This document shows, one piece after another, positions 31,523-43,271 of a stretch of 64,000 bases of DNA. The notes beneath the pieces are model-generated. The model was not told the origin of the DNA and searched no databases. It saw only the letters and a program-made list of their open reading frames with translations. Numbering within the stretch: position 1 is the stretch's first letter; every line of letters starts with the position of its first letter. The translations under genes and the position numbers were made by a program. Where the stretch lies: positions 1 through 64,000 of the forward strand of contig JAPMXV010000060.1 in NCBI GenBank assembly GCA_026936335.1, in the 5' to 3' direction. This DNA comes from Mantamonas sphyraenae (lineage: Eukaryota > CRuMs > Mantamonadidae).

Positions 31523-34500
31523 CTACTTCCCACCAAACTTCTTCTTCTTGAAAGAAAACGATGCCAACGAGCCCTTGCGCCCATTGTTCTTGCCGCTGCT
31601 GCTCTTGCCGCTGCCGCTCTTGCTCGTCGAAGTCGGCCCACTCTGGCTCTTCTCCACCTTCTCCTTGCCCTTGGCACCCGCCTTGCCCTTGCTCGCTGCG
31701 CCAGGGTCCGACGCCGTCGAGCCGCCTCCCTCCTTGGCCTCCTGCTCGGCCTTGCGCCTGTCGATTTCCCGCTGGATCATCTCCTGCTGCGCCGCCACCT
31801 CGCGACGCAGAAGCTCCTCCTCGTCCACGTAGCCTGTGTACATGCGATCCATCATCGCCAGGCCCTCCTTGTACTCGGTAGTCTTGTACACGTCGCGCAG
31901 CAGCTTCGACGTGTTTGCCGAATTGTTGATCACGTTGTACACGACCCCCAGCTTCTGGAACGTCATACCGGCGTACGTGGGCTCCCCATTGGGCGGGAAC
32001 AGACGCTTGAAAATCATGTGGAACTTGATAAACAGCGACTTGCGCATCAGAAAGTCCGCCACCGTCTTGATGTCCCTTTCAAACACCTTGAAGTCTGTCC
32101 CTTCGCCACGCACGCACTCCTTGCCCTGCTCCACGCGCGACCGCTCCACGTTGTCCATGTTCAGCATCTTGCCCATGTAGTGCAGGCCGTTCGTCTGGCC
32201 ATACTCGCCCGCCTGCATACCGATGTTCTCCAGGAACGGACCCAGCAAGTTCTCCGCAATCAGGTGGTCCAGGATGTCGTTGTGGTACCGCACAATCTGG
32301 AAAAACATGCGCCATGCGTTCTTGTTGAACTCAAACGCCTCGATTTCCTTGCCGTCGCGGCAGTAGTTTGCCAGTCCCGAGTAAAAGTCCGTGTTGCCCT
32401 TCACCAGCTGGAACACGCTCGGCGACTTGACCAGGTGTCGCAGGCACACCAGAATCGGCGTGCGGAACCCATACTGCTTCACGCTCACGCTTCCAATCAG
32501 GCCCTGGATGTCCTGCACGTTCTGGTACGTCAGCACCAGCTGCTGCCTCTCCGCCTGCATCTCCAGGCGCTCCTTCTCATCCATGCGTGCCTTTTTCAGG
32601 TTGATCATCGGCGCACTGTACACCGCCTTGCATCGGTGCATTCCCTTTGCCAGCGTGGCCAGCGAGCGCGCGATCGCCACGCCCATGTGGCCCACCTTGT
32701 CGCGACGCGCAACCACGTTCGACAGCAGGCGGTGGAACAGGTCCGTGTCCAGCACAAACGCCACCTTGTCCTCCGCGCTCACCGTCTTGCTCTCCATAAT
32801 CGTTTCGATCAGCTTCACTGCAAGCGACAGCATCACGGGCGCCTTTCCGTCCGATCGTTTGTACTCCTTGCGCGGCGGGTGGAAGAACGCGTGAAGGATC
32901 GGCGTGTGCTCTTTGTCAAACGCATCCGCAATCTCCATCTGCTCCTGCTCGTCCACAACAACCTCGTTCTTCTTGTCCACCAGCTGCAGCTCCTCCTCCT
33001 CCTGCTTCAGTGTCGTCGAAAAATACTCACGAAGGTACTCCAGCCACTCTGCATCCTCCATCATCATCCCAAACAGGTGACGCACCGCAATCTGCACGTG
33101 CGAGAACCGCGAGTCCCGCGCCAGCGCTCGCAGCTTGTTCAGGAAGCCGCAGTCTTCCTCCTTCAACAGGTCCTTCACCGCACGTTCAGGCGAGTTCAGC
33201 AGCTGCACAAGCACAAACAGCATGTACGAGGACACGCTCTTCGAGCGGTTGCCCAGCGCCCACAGAATGTTGCTTGGCACCATCTCCGGGTTCGCCTCCA
33301 TCAGCTCGCCGATGCGCGCCGCGAGGAACTTGGTGGTCTCACCCGTGTAGTACGTAATCGAAGCGTACGCCGTGCCCTCCTGCTGGATGCAATCCAGAAT
33401 CACAGACAGGTAGTAGTACAGAAAGATGTTCTTGCTAAACTCGTCAAACTTCGGGTCGTTGATCACAGCCGACGCCGTCGCGTGCTTCTCCTCGTCGTAC
33501 GGGTAGATGTTCAACGGCAGAGCACGCTCCAGGTTCATCGCGTAGCCCACGTAGTACAGAGACTTGACGTCGCTGTTCGACAGGTACTGTTCCAGAATAC
33601 CCTTGGCCCTGCACGTCTGCATGATCTGCGTCACCACGTACGCCACCTTGGTGTGCGTCAGCTCCGAGTAGTTGTCCTCAAACATCGTCAACAAGCGCGT
33701 AAACTCCTCCACACGCAGCACGTTCATAAACTCCTGCATCATCGACTGGTTGTCCTCCACCTCCTCTTCCTCGTCCTCGTCTTCCTCGTTCACCTCCATG
33801 TCCAGAAACTCCGTAAAGTGGTCCAGGTACATCGGCATGAGCAAGATTCGCTCCACGTGCTCGTACTCCAGCGGCGTCGCCGTGCGCACAATCGTAGCCG
33901 CCTGCGCCTTGGCCTTCTTGATCAATCGTCGCGGCAGCTTCGGGTGGTACCATCCGTTGATCTTGTCATGGCGCGTCGACACAGACAGCCGGTTCCACTC
34001 GTCCTTCATGTTCTGCTTAAACTCAGGCACAAGCATCAGCTGCGCCAGGTCCATCTTGGTGTTCACCTCGTACGCCGGAATCTCAAAGTTCACCTTGTAC
34101 GGCCCAACCTGCTCTGCGCTGTCCCTGCACTCGGCAAGCTCCTCCTCTGTCAGGTCCAGCCTGCGCAGAGGCGGCCTGCGCTTGCGCGTCACCTTGCCCT
34201 TCTGCGACTTTTCGTACGCCGACAGACGGTCCTTTGGCAGCGTGCCGTGCACTCGCGGCATCAGCGGCTTCGTGTTGGCTCCGTGCGTCTCTTGCAGCTC
34301 GTCTCGCTGCTTCAGGTAGCTCTTGAACAGGTTCACAACAGTCTCGCGCGACTCCTCCGACGTCGAGCTCCACACGTTGTTGCGCATCCACTCGCCTTCC
34401 TTGCTCTCTTCCAGTGCACGCTCTGCTGCCTCGGCCTCCTTGCGAGCGTCCAGCACCCACTCCGGTACCGGATACATGTGCGGCTGAGATTTGGGGTGGC

Positions 34501-35922
34501 GCCAGCGGTTCACCACAGGTCCCACGTAGATGCTCGACAGGCGCACAGGCTCGTCCACGTACGTGTACGCGTACTGGTTGTCGTCCTCCTTCTTGTCGCT
34601 TCCGTCGTCTTCCAGCTTGTACTTGTGCGGCACCAGGCCAATCAGCGTCTCAAACTGTCCGGCGTGCGGCGGGATTGTGTCCAGGCTCGTGGCGCAAGTC
34701 TGCGCCCAGCGCTTCATCGCCACCTCGTACTCTTCAAAGTTCACATAGTGTTCCGGGTTCGGCTCCACAGGCACCAGCTGCGAGAACCACGGATCTTTGT
34801 CGTACGAGTCGTTCTCCACCGCGTGGTCGTGTGCAAGGTCCTCCTCCTTAAAGTCCTCCTCGACCACGTCACCGTCTGCGTTCACGCTCACGCGCTTCTG
34901 GCGCAGAAACGGGCGTGCGTATGACGCGCCCATCACCTGCGGCAGCTGGAAGTAGCCAAGCGCCTCCTCAACTTGGCCTTTCCACGCATACAGCGCCTCG
35001 TCGAAAGCAAAGTAGTCGTCAAACTGGTCTGCCGACGGGAAGCTTTCAAACAGTTCCTTGGCCGGTTGGTATGGCATGGCGCGCAGCATCAGGTCACGGT
35101 AACCCAGGTAGTCGCCCGCTTTGGCGTCGATTTCCTCTTGCTCCAGCTCGCCCGCGCCGTACCCTTCGCTTGCGTCCACCTCGCGGTACAGCAGATCATA
35201 CACCTTGCCGTCTGGCGACGCATACACGGGGAACTGCGGAGGTTGCGTGCGCGACTGAAAGTCTCGCTTCGTGTCCACGTCCGGTCCAATGTACGTGCGG
35301 TTGTCTGTGCGCGTGTGGCAGGCCCCGTGTGTCAGCATCTCTCCAGTACGCCATGCACATGCCCTACGTGCTGCTGCGAATGAATGTCTACAAGCCATAC
35401 GCAGACGTGCATGGTCATGCAGCCTCATACAAACCCGCAGCGGCAAGCAGCAGCAGCGGCGTCGTCTTGCAGCCGCGCCTTTTTTCCCGTTTGCCCCGCT
35501 GGCCGTCCTTCAGCCCCCGTGTGCAAACTTACTGTAAATCATAAACTTGCGCAGGTACGCCTTGCCGTTCTCGCCGCTGATGAGATCCTCCACGGAAGCG
35601 TTGTGCTCATCCACGTCCTGGATAAACTTATCCGACACGCGGCTCAGCTCTGGTTTCTCGTCCTCTTCTCCGCCCTCCTGGCCCATCAGCTCCACCTGCG
35701 ACTCTTCCTGTGTGTCCGCCATGTGCACCCCACACCCATGCACGTGCGCATGTGTATGTTGTGTTTGGTGTCAGCCACTCCTTCTCCCTCAATTCGCACG
35801 GCCTCCGGAGAGGGAAATCTCGGATGCGAAAATGCTTGGCTTCCTTTCCCGGCTTGCCTCTCGTCTTACCTCTTCTGCTGCCGCGTCTTCCTCTGCCTTT
35901 GTGCCATCCTCTCCGCCCTCGC

Positions 35923-35953
<31 letters not shown>

Positions 35954-36346
35954 AGAGCTCGTCTCTCCCTCTGCTGGTGCCTCGCCCTCCTCCTCTCCAG
36001 CGCCTGTGTCGTCGTTGTTCCCCGATTCGTCGTCTTTGTCGTTCGCGCTCTCCTCCTCCTTCTCGCCATCCTCCTCGCCCTCCTCCTCCTGTGTCGTTTC
36101 CTCGCCCTCTCCTTCTGCCTCTGCTTCTTCTCCATCCTGTGCTTGTGCTTCCTCTTCGCCCTCCTCCTCGTTCTTCTCCTCGTCCTCCTCCGCTTTTGCT
36201 TCATCAACCGCCTCCTCTCCTGCTTCCTCTGCAGCTGCCTCCTCCGCTTGCTCTTCATCCTCCACCTCTGTCGTCGTCGTCGTCTCTTCCTCCTCCCCCC
36301 CCTGCGTTTCGTCCGTCGTTGGTGTCGTCTGCTCTTCCTCGCTCAT
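31523..36346 (-). CDS. Large helical-repeat protein B, paralog of protein A
   Basis: Preferred model has three exons: 35870-36346 (acidic Glu-rich leader, MSEEEQTTPTT), 35533-35707 and 31523-35304, giving 1477 residues. The GTAAGA donor after AAAEE and the CACACAG acceptor before EESQVEL are in phase. A shorter model starts at 35722 (MADTQEESQVEL). Blocks shared with protein A, in order: EKPELSRVSDKF with DVDEHNA, YASPDGKVYDLLY, LFESFPSADQFDDY with YAWKGQVEEALGY, DPWFSQLVPVEPNPEHY with FEEYEVAMKRW, IPPHAGQFETLIGLVPH, PPLRRLDLT, and a helical region ending FYSGLANYCRDGK, NKNAWRMFFQIVRYH and NGLHYMGKML. The tail is Ser/Lys-rich (SFKKKKFGGK), again basic. Function unknown; probably a scaffold with membrane- or phosphate-binding tail. 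Confidence 0.8.
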
Positions 36347-36428
36347 CACGCTTCAACACGCAAACTTTTTCTTGGTTGGCGGCAACGTCGCTTTTTTTGC
36401 TTTGGCTCCCTCAATCACGCTCTCTGCC

Positions 36429-37658
36429 TCATCCCAGCGCTTGCGTCAGCGACGCCTTTTGCCGTGCCGTCAGCCTCTCCGGGTACACTACGTCAAACGA
36501 CATCACGAGGTTGCCGTACTCGCCCGTTTTGGAGTTGGGCATCCCTTCCCCCTTCACCACCTTGGTGTAGCCCGGTCGCACAATGTCGTTCACAGGCACG
36601 TTCACCGTACGTCCATCTAGCGTCTCCACTGCCACAGATGTGCCTGTCAGCGCTTCCAAGAGGCTGATCTGCGCCGTCAGGTGCAGGTCGTCGCCATCCC
36701 GCGAAAACACCTCGTGCTTGCTCTCTTCCAGCACAAACACCACGTCTGCCGGCGTGATCCCCGGTCCCTGGTCCCCCTCCTGTGTGAAGCGGATCTTTGT
36801 GCCCTGCTTCCATCCGGGCTTCACGTTGATCGTCAGCGTTTTGTCCACCGACGTCGTGCCCTTCGAACTCTTGCTCAGCACCCGCTTTGTGATCGACACC
36901 TTGCGTCGGCTCCCGTTGTACAGTTCCTCCAGCGAGCACTCCAACGTCTTGACCACCTCGGCCGGCTTCAGCAGGTTCAGTTTCTTCTTCTCTGCCCCCA
37001 CACTCCCGCTCGACGAATCCTCTGCGGTTTCCCATATTGCCTTTCCGTGTCAGCGTCCTTGTCTCGGGCCGCACACAACACTCAGCCACTCCTTCTTGTG
37101 CTCACACCACCCATGTCCAACACCGCACCTCCCTCCTTGCCTCAACCCCCCCTAAACTCACCCTGGAAGAACGTCGCGTACGGGTTGCTCGTCCCAAAAA
37201 ACTGCTGGAAGATGGCCAGCCCGTTGTTGGCGAACGCGTACCCGCCCACAACGCCACCCTTCCCGTCGGGGATGCCGCTCTTGAGTCCCTTTTCCCCATA
37301 CTGGTCGTACAGCGCCCGCAGTTTGCCTGAGAGCGATGGATCAATGCAAGCACGTGTCAGCCTCGTCCAAGGGCGTCCCCACCGCTGCGAGAAATCGACC
37401 GTTGCTCCCATCCACGGCTCTTCCTCGTCGCCCACGCCATCTCTGCACACCCTCCCGCCCAAACGTACGGTTGCTCAGCACCTCGTAGGCCTCTGAAACT
37501 CGGTTGAATGTGTCCAGCTGCTCCTCTGCATCCTTGCTGCTCCCAACCACCTTGTCCGGGTGGTGCTTCAAGGCAAGCGCTCGGTATGCGTCCGTGATCT
37601 CTTGGCCAGAAGCACTGGCGTTGATGCCCAGCACGGCGTAGTATGTGGAAGTTGACAT
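36429..37658 (-). CDS. DNAJB13: DNAJB13-like Hsp40 (radial spoke type)
   Basis: Three exons (37469-37658, 37162-37326, 36429-37021) give 315 residues, one fewer than human DNAJB13. The J domain starts [11 protein letters not shown] and keeps the HPD motif (HHPDK), which human DNAJB13 lacks as I recall. Then come [16 protein letters not shown] and [12 protein letters not shown], with no Gly/Phe or zinc-finger region. The C-terminal substrate domains include [48 protein letters not shown] and [19 protein letters not shown]. Type II DnaJ proteins stimulate Hsp70. DNAJB13/RSP16 is a radial-spoke neck component in flagella, and GLKSGIP plus GEGMP favour it over DNAJB1. Divergent from the next gene by 113 bp. 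Confidence 0.88.
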
Positions 37659-37771
37659 GCGTGCGTGTGGATGTGTCTGCGTGCCTTGGGTGTCGAGAGA
37701 AATGCCTTTGCGCCGCCTGCGCCACAACTTTCCACCCCACCCCAACAACAACAACAACAAACCACCACAAC

Positions 37772-39234
37772 ATGCCTCAGTGCTACTCGTGCGACAAGAT
37801 CGTGAGCAAAACATATGACGTCGATGGCGAAGGGTTCTGCGCAAGCTGCCACGCCATGATGGAGGGCACCGTGAGCAGTGCGGCCGAGACTGCCAGCAGC
37901 ATGTTTGGCAAGGTGTTGGCCTTGGACGAGGAGCAAACCACCTCGGGACGCTCCCAACAGACCTCCAACGTCAGTCTCAACCTGTCCAACTCAAGCGTGA
38001 ACAAGCTGATGGGCCTCACCGACGACGACGAAAGCGACAAAGCCCGTCGCAGGCGTATGCTGGCCCAGAAGGCCATGCGTGAAAGCGGAGGCGGCAGCGG
38101 AGGAAGCACAAGCTTCAGTGGTGCTCGCGTTTCCACCAGCGGCGACAGCACCTGGCAGGCCAAGCAGGCGCAGCTCAAGAAGGAGCAAGAGGAAAAAAGG
38201 GCTCAGGAGGACAAAGAAAGGGAGGCCCGCGCACGCGAGCGTCGTGAGCGAGTTGCCCGCGAAGAGGAAGCGCGAAAGGCTGCCGAAGCCAAGGCGCTTG
38301 AGCGTGAAAAGGACATGAAGGAGCAGATCGAACGCGAGAAGAAACGTGAGGAGATGCGTGCTCGCGTCGAAGCCGAGCGCAAGGCAGCTGAAGTTATGCG
38401 TCAGAAGCAAGAAGACGCACGCAAGGCCGACCAAGCCAAGGCGCTCGAGCGTGAAAAGGACATGAAGGAGCAGATCGAACGCGAGAAGAAACGTGAGGAG
38501 ATGCGTGCTCGCGTCGAAGCCGAGCGCAAGGCAGCCGAAGCCATGCGCAAGCAGCAAGAAGACGCACGCAGAGCAGCCGAAGCAAAGGCCATGGAGCGTG
38601 AGAAGGAGATGAAGGAGCAGAATGCGCGGGAACGGGAGCGCGAGGAAAGGCGTGCTCGCGAGGAATCCGAACGCAAGGCCAGGCAGGCGCAGGAGGAGCG
38701 AGAGCGCGCTGCCAAGGAGCAAACCGAGAAAGCCGCCCGTGAAGAGTACGAGAGGCAGCAAAAGTTGGCTGAGGAGCAGAAGGCTGCCGAAATGGCACGA
38801 TTGAAGCGCGAAGAGGAGGAGCGCAAGATGCGCGAAGAGGCCGAGTACGCGCGTCGCAAGGAAGAGGAGCGTTTGAGGATGGAACGACAGTTGGAGGAGG
38901 AGAAGCAGCGCCTGATGCGCGAAGAGGCCGAGATGCAACGCCAGCAGGAACTTCAGGCAAACTCCACTAGCAGCGCAGAAGCCGACGCAGACAAGCTGGG
39001 CGACATCCTTGCCTCTCTCGGCGACACAAGCGACGACCTGGGCGAGAAAAAGCCGTCATCTGCAGGCGGCGGTGGTGGCAGCGGCGGCTCGTCCGCACCT
39101 CCGCCTCCGCCTCCTCCTCGCAAGACCGCAGGAGGTGGTGGAGGTGGTGGAGGTGGTGGCCCGCCCCCGCCTCCTCCTCCGCCTCCCAAGGGCGGCATTC
39201 CTGTCACCAAGAAGGCCATGAGCAGCTCCACGAC

Positions 39235-39266
<32 letters not shown>

Positions 39267-39562
39267 GTAGCAGCAGCGGCGGCGGCGGCGGCGGAGGTCA
39301 AATGCGTGCAGCGCCCAGCGACCTGCTCTCTTCTATCAACAACTTCTCCAAGAACAAGCTCAAGAAGACGCAAACCAAGGACCGCTCCTCGCCCATTGTC
39401 AAGAAGAGCGACGGCGGTGGTGGCGGAAGCAACAGCAGCAGCAGCGGCGGAAGCAGCAGCGGCGGAGGTGGCGGTGGCATGTACGGCGGTGGCAACAGCA
39501 TCATGGCCCAGGCAATGGCCAAGCGCGGCGCGTTGAAGAAGACGGGCAACAACTTGCGCTGA
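37772..39562 (+). CDS. Zinc-knuckle, coiled-coil, proline-rich WH2-like actin regulator
   Basis: 596 residues from [11 protein letters not shown], after an AACAACAA leader. The N-terminal CYSC and CASCH could bind zinc as a half-LIM-like knuckle. Residues 135-400 are a continuous highly charged coiled coil. Then come two proline runs flanking a Gly run (about 440-475), a Ser/Asn linker, and [18 protein letters not shown] (about 515), which fits the WH2 actin-monomer motif L-L-x-x-I-x(n)-L-K-K-T. A second basic segment, [15 protein letters not shown], ends the protein. Proline-rich plus WH2 suggests profilin-actin handling, as in VASP or WIP, but there is no EVH1 domain. Location probably cortical. 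Confidence in the actin role is moderate. Confidence 0.75.
38288..38581 (+). repeat. 147-bp tandem duplication in the coiled coil
   Basis: Two consecutive copies (starting at 38288 and 38435), each encoding 49 residues with [18 protein letters not shown], differ by only a few bases. Forty-nine is seven heptads, so the duplication keeps coiled-coil register. Confidence 0.88.
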
Positions 39563-39599
39563 CGGAGGGAGCGAAAGAAAGAAAGTCGACCATTTCATC

Positions 39600-41671
39600 A
39601 TGTCCACAACAGCCACCTCAGCCACAAGGCGCACCCTCACTCGGTTTAGAACCGAACTGGTAAACCTGGAGGCCGAGTTGGAGGAGAAGATACTCGACAT
39701 GCCCATGAGCGAGACCGTGGAGAAAATGATCGACACCCTGTACACAAAACCCGTGCTGCAAGAGTTTGACCGCCGCGATGGACGCGATGAGCCGCGTGCG
39801 AATCAGTTGCAGGCTTGGTACCACACACGTCTCAACTCACGCACGAACAAGAGCTTTGCCGCTCTCGGCGAACTGGCAGTCAAGGTTGCGCTGCTGCAGA
39901 TCGCCGTGGATCCTGGAACGTCGCAAGCGCACTCCCTGCGCCTCATCTCCATCCTCGACACCGTCTCGCAACTTTCACACAGCATGGTCGTCTACATGCA
40001 CCTCGTCACTCCACAGTGGGGACACTACGTGCCCCAGCCTCGCAACTTCCCTGCGGCTCTCGCCTGGAAGGACCGCTACATGGTCGTTTTGGCCGGCACA
40101 AACTCGCTCTACGGGCCAGTGAAGGAAATCGAAATGTTTGATGTGCGCGACCGCGTCTGGGCCCTCAAGGTATGTTGTTTGTATGCGCACCAGCGCGTTT
40201 TCCCGCTGAGCAGCGATTTCCACCGTCCAAGAAATCCCATCTTCCGGGCCGTCCTTGCCCACGTGCTTCTGGACCTTGCCCAACCGCATACACCCTGTTC
40301 ACCGGTCCACATGTCCGTGTTAGGTCGACTCCGCACCTGCATGTGGCCCTGCCTCCTCCGTGTGCTGTGGGGCAGTGCATGTTTTGTGTCGACGCCGCCA
40401 CGCAGTTCGCTCACCTTGTGTTGAACCCACGCAAAAACGCAAACGCAAAACGTTGCACACACAGAATGTCGCCGGTGAACCGGGCATCTGGCACGCGAAG
40501 CGTGCAGAGGCCCACCCCGCTCTCAACAATGAGGTCATCGTTGTCGTCGGAGGGCTGCACGTCAACAACACGTCCAAGTACCAATCCACAAGCATGCCGC
40601 TCACCGAAGAGGATGAATTGAAGGAAGCCCGACTGGAAATGCGCACCCACATGGTGGATGTCATCGACACACGCCAGGAAGAAGAGTGGTCCTGGTGCAC
40701 TGTCCGGCACGACGTGCACGCAGGCGGGCGCACCATCCCGGAGGACATGTCTGCGTTTGAGTGGCTGACCACCATCATGCCCAGGAGTGGATACACATCC
40801 ACTGTGGTCAACGGAAACTGCCTCACCATTCTCGGGGGCCAGGTGGGCGACCTCGACGCCACCATGCCCATTCTCCGCGCCACCATCAACTGGCCCAGCG
40901 AAGGCGAGGCTACTCATGACGAGGAGACTGGACTTCCCATCGTCAACATTCTGTGGGAACCTGTCATTGTCTCGGGCACTCTTGCGCACAGGACTGTGCG
41001 CAACGCAAAAGCGGTCACCATCAACCAGGGAACTCAGGACGAACGTATCCTTCTCGTCGGCGGAACCGACGGCACGCACGACAACATGCCCTTCCATGTC
41101 TACCTCTATTCCATCGACAGCAACCTAGACTCCCAGAGACTGCGTATCAAGGACGCGCCCGCACTCGAGGAGCAAATGGGCGACACGCTCGACGACCACC
41201 AGGTTTGCGTGTACAACAACGAAGTGTACATCCTAGGTGGATCCATTATGAACCCGCGCACAGTTGGCCAGTCACGCATGCCTGCCCACCTCATCCTCAA
41301 ACCAGACTCGCTCACTGTCGACCTCCTTGTGCGCCAGGTTCCCGACTCCCAGCAGAACGAGGCCATCCGCTTCATGTTGGAGCAACTGTCTATCACAGAC
41401 CACAGGTTGGAAAACAACGGACACGCTGCAACCGTCGTCGATGGCCACGTCATCTGCTTCGGTGGCGAGGACTACCGCGCTGCCACTGTGCCCACCTCGA
41501 CCACCATTGTCTATGCACTGCCGGCTCCCTCCGATATGGCCTCCATGCCATCTTGTATCCAGGCCGCCATGCTCGAGGCTGTGGCCATGTTGCCCATCTT
41601 TGAACAGCTCCGTTATCCCAACCGGCCGCCGGCCCTCCTCGTCGCCAGCGCGGGTCTGAACGACGACGCAG

Positions 41672-41709
<38 letters not shown>

Positions 41710-43236
41710 CGTAGTACCACCAACACCAGCAGTATCAGTAGCAGCAGCACTGCCGAAGGAGAGAACGAATTGGTCGTAGCCACGGGCGACCTTGGCAACG
41801 GGGAAAACATCAGCAACAGCAGCAGCAACAGCAGCAGCAGCGGCAACAGCAGCAGTGGCACCGAAGGAACCACTGGAATTCTCTCGTTGACGTCCGCTGC
41901 CAACTGGAAGGGACTGGAGCATGAGGCGACTTTGGGCCCTCTCCAAATTCCTGCCGAGAGGTCTGTGCTGCCCATCTCCCACTGTATTCGTCGCTACCTT
42001 CGCCACTACCTTTCAGCCAACATGTGGTACACACAAGCTGAACCGCGCCGTCGACGCGCTTTTGGCTCCCGGTCCTCGACCTCGGAAGCTTCGTCCTCAT
42101 CGTCGTCGTCAGCGGCGTCGTCGTCCTCCTCTTCGTCGGCATTCTCCTCCTCCACATCCAAGGAAACATCCCCGTTTTCCAACAAAAAGGGCCGTGGGGA
42201 GAGGCGACGACGACGCTTTGCCAAGGCCAAACACGAAGCGGAGACTTCGTTTTCTGCCCGCAAGCCCAAGCCCAGCTCCACAGCGACATTCGGTGGAGTT
42301 GTGCAGTCCATGAAGCCCGAAGAGCGTGTCCAAGGCAAACCCCAGACAGCAGGTCGCTTTCGTAGCCGCAAGTCCAACTCCCGACAACATGCCCCGTTCA
42401 CACCGGCTTCTACCCCCGACGTGCAGGAAGCTCTGGAAGCAGCAGTCCAGAGCACCCAGGCGGGCCAACTCGGCAATCTTGATGCATCCAAGCACTTGTC
42501 TGCCGACACAGGCTCTGTAGAAGACGATGACATGACCACGAGCACGACGAGCACGACGAGCACGACGAGCACGAGCACAACGACAACGACAACTACGTCG
42601 ACAGAGACGACGGACACAACGGACGAAACGGTCGAACAAGAGCAACCAAGGCAACGTTTTGTGCTCTCTGGCCTGTCCAACACGTCACCAAATACCGCTT
42701 CCGTCGACTCATCGGCTCCCCGCTTGTCTCTGCAGAGTCGACTGTCGCAACGCGCCAGCCGTGCCCAGCATCGCAGTCCCACAACGTCCACCACCTCTAC
42801 CTCGACTTCCAACTCGAATGAGACCACCTCAAGCGGAACGGGCCGGTTTTCGGGAGGAGGCGGCTCTGGTCGATTCTCCACTGCATCTCGATCTCGAGGC
42901 GGCGACCGCACGCGCTCCACACGATTCTCTGCTCTGAGTGCCAGCGTTGCTGCTGCAGAGAGCGCGGCAGCGTCTACAAGCACGAGCACCATCAGCACAC
43001 TGAGTGCAGGTACAACCAACAGCAACAGCACCGACAATCCCGACAGTGAACAGGTCACATTTGTTGCCACACCCCTCCTTCCATGGAGTTCTGACGGGAG
43101 CATGCTGGGGGCCGCTGCAGACTCAGATCCACCCCAGCCCACCGTACCCGATCCAGTCGACGAACTGGAGGCGGACACCAGTCTCGATGCAGAACCTGCA
43201 CCGGCTCCTCGCAGCGGACGCTCTCGTGCAATGTGA
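39600..43236 (+). CDS. Kelch-type beta-propeller protein with Ser/Thr-rich tail
   Basis: Two exons (39600-40169, 40465-43236) in phase 0 give 1113 residues from MSTTATSATRRTL. At least five kelch-like strands with paired glycines are seen: EVIVVVGGLHV, NCLTILGGQVG, RILLVGGTDG, EVYILGGSIM and HVICFGGEDY. The N-terminal 180 residues are helical (VNLEAELEEKIL) and contain the first blade-like stretch (YMVVLAGTNSLYG). The second half is low complexity, with Ser, Thr and Asn runs interspersed with basic patches (KKGRGERRRRRF) that may be nuclear signals or phosphosites. No BTB or F-box. A scaffold role is inferred from the propeller. It follows the WH2 gene after only 37 bp on the same strand, so its promoter must lie in or near that 3' end. 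Confidence 0.78.
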
Positions 43237-43271
43237 AAATCATCAACAAAGCTCTTCATTGCCTGCACAGC

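Noticed and set aside
31376-34924. 1182-residue open frame on the plus strand opposite large protein B
   Set aside because: It mirrors the codon pattern of the real gene, is Leu/Val/His/Arg-rich low complexity with no domains, and protein B is supported by its paralog.
38288-38581. Direct repeats as a CRISPR-like array
   Set aside because: They are two in-frame copies of a coiled-coil segment in a eukaryotic gene without spacers.
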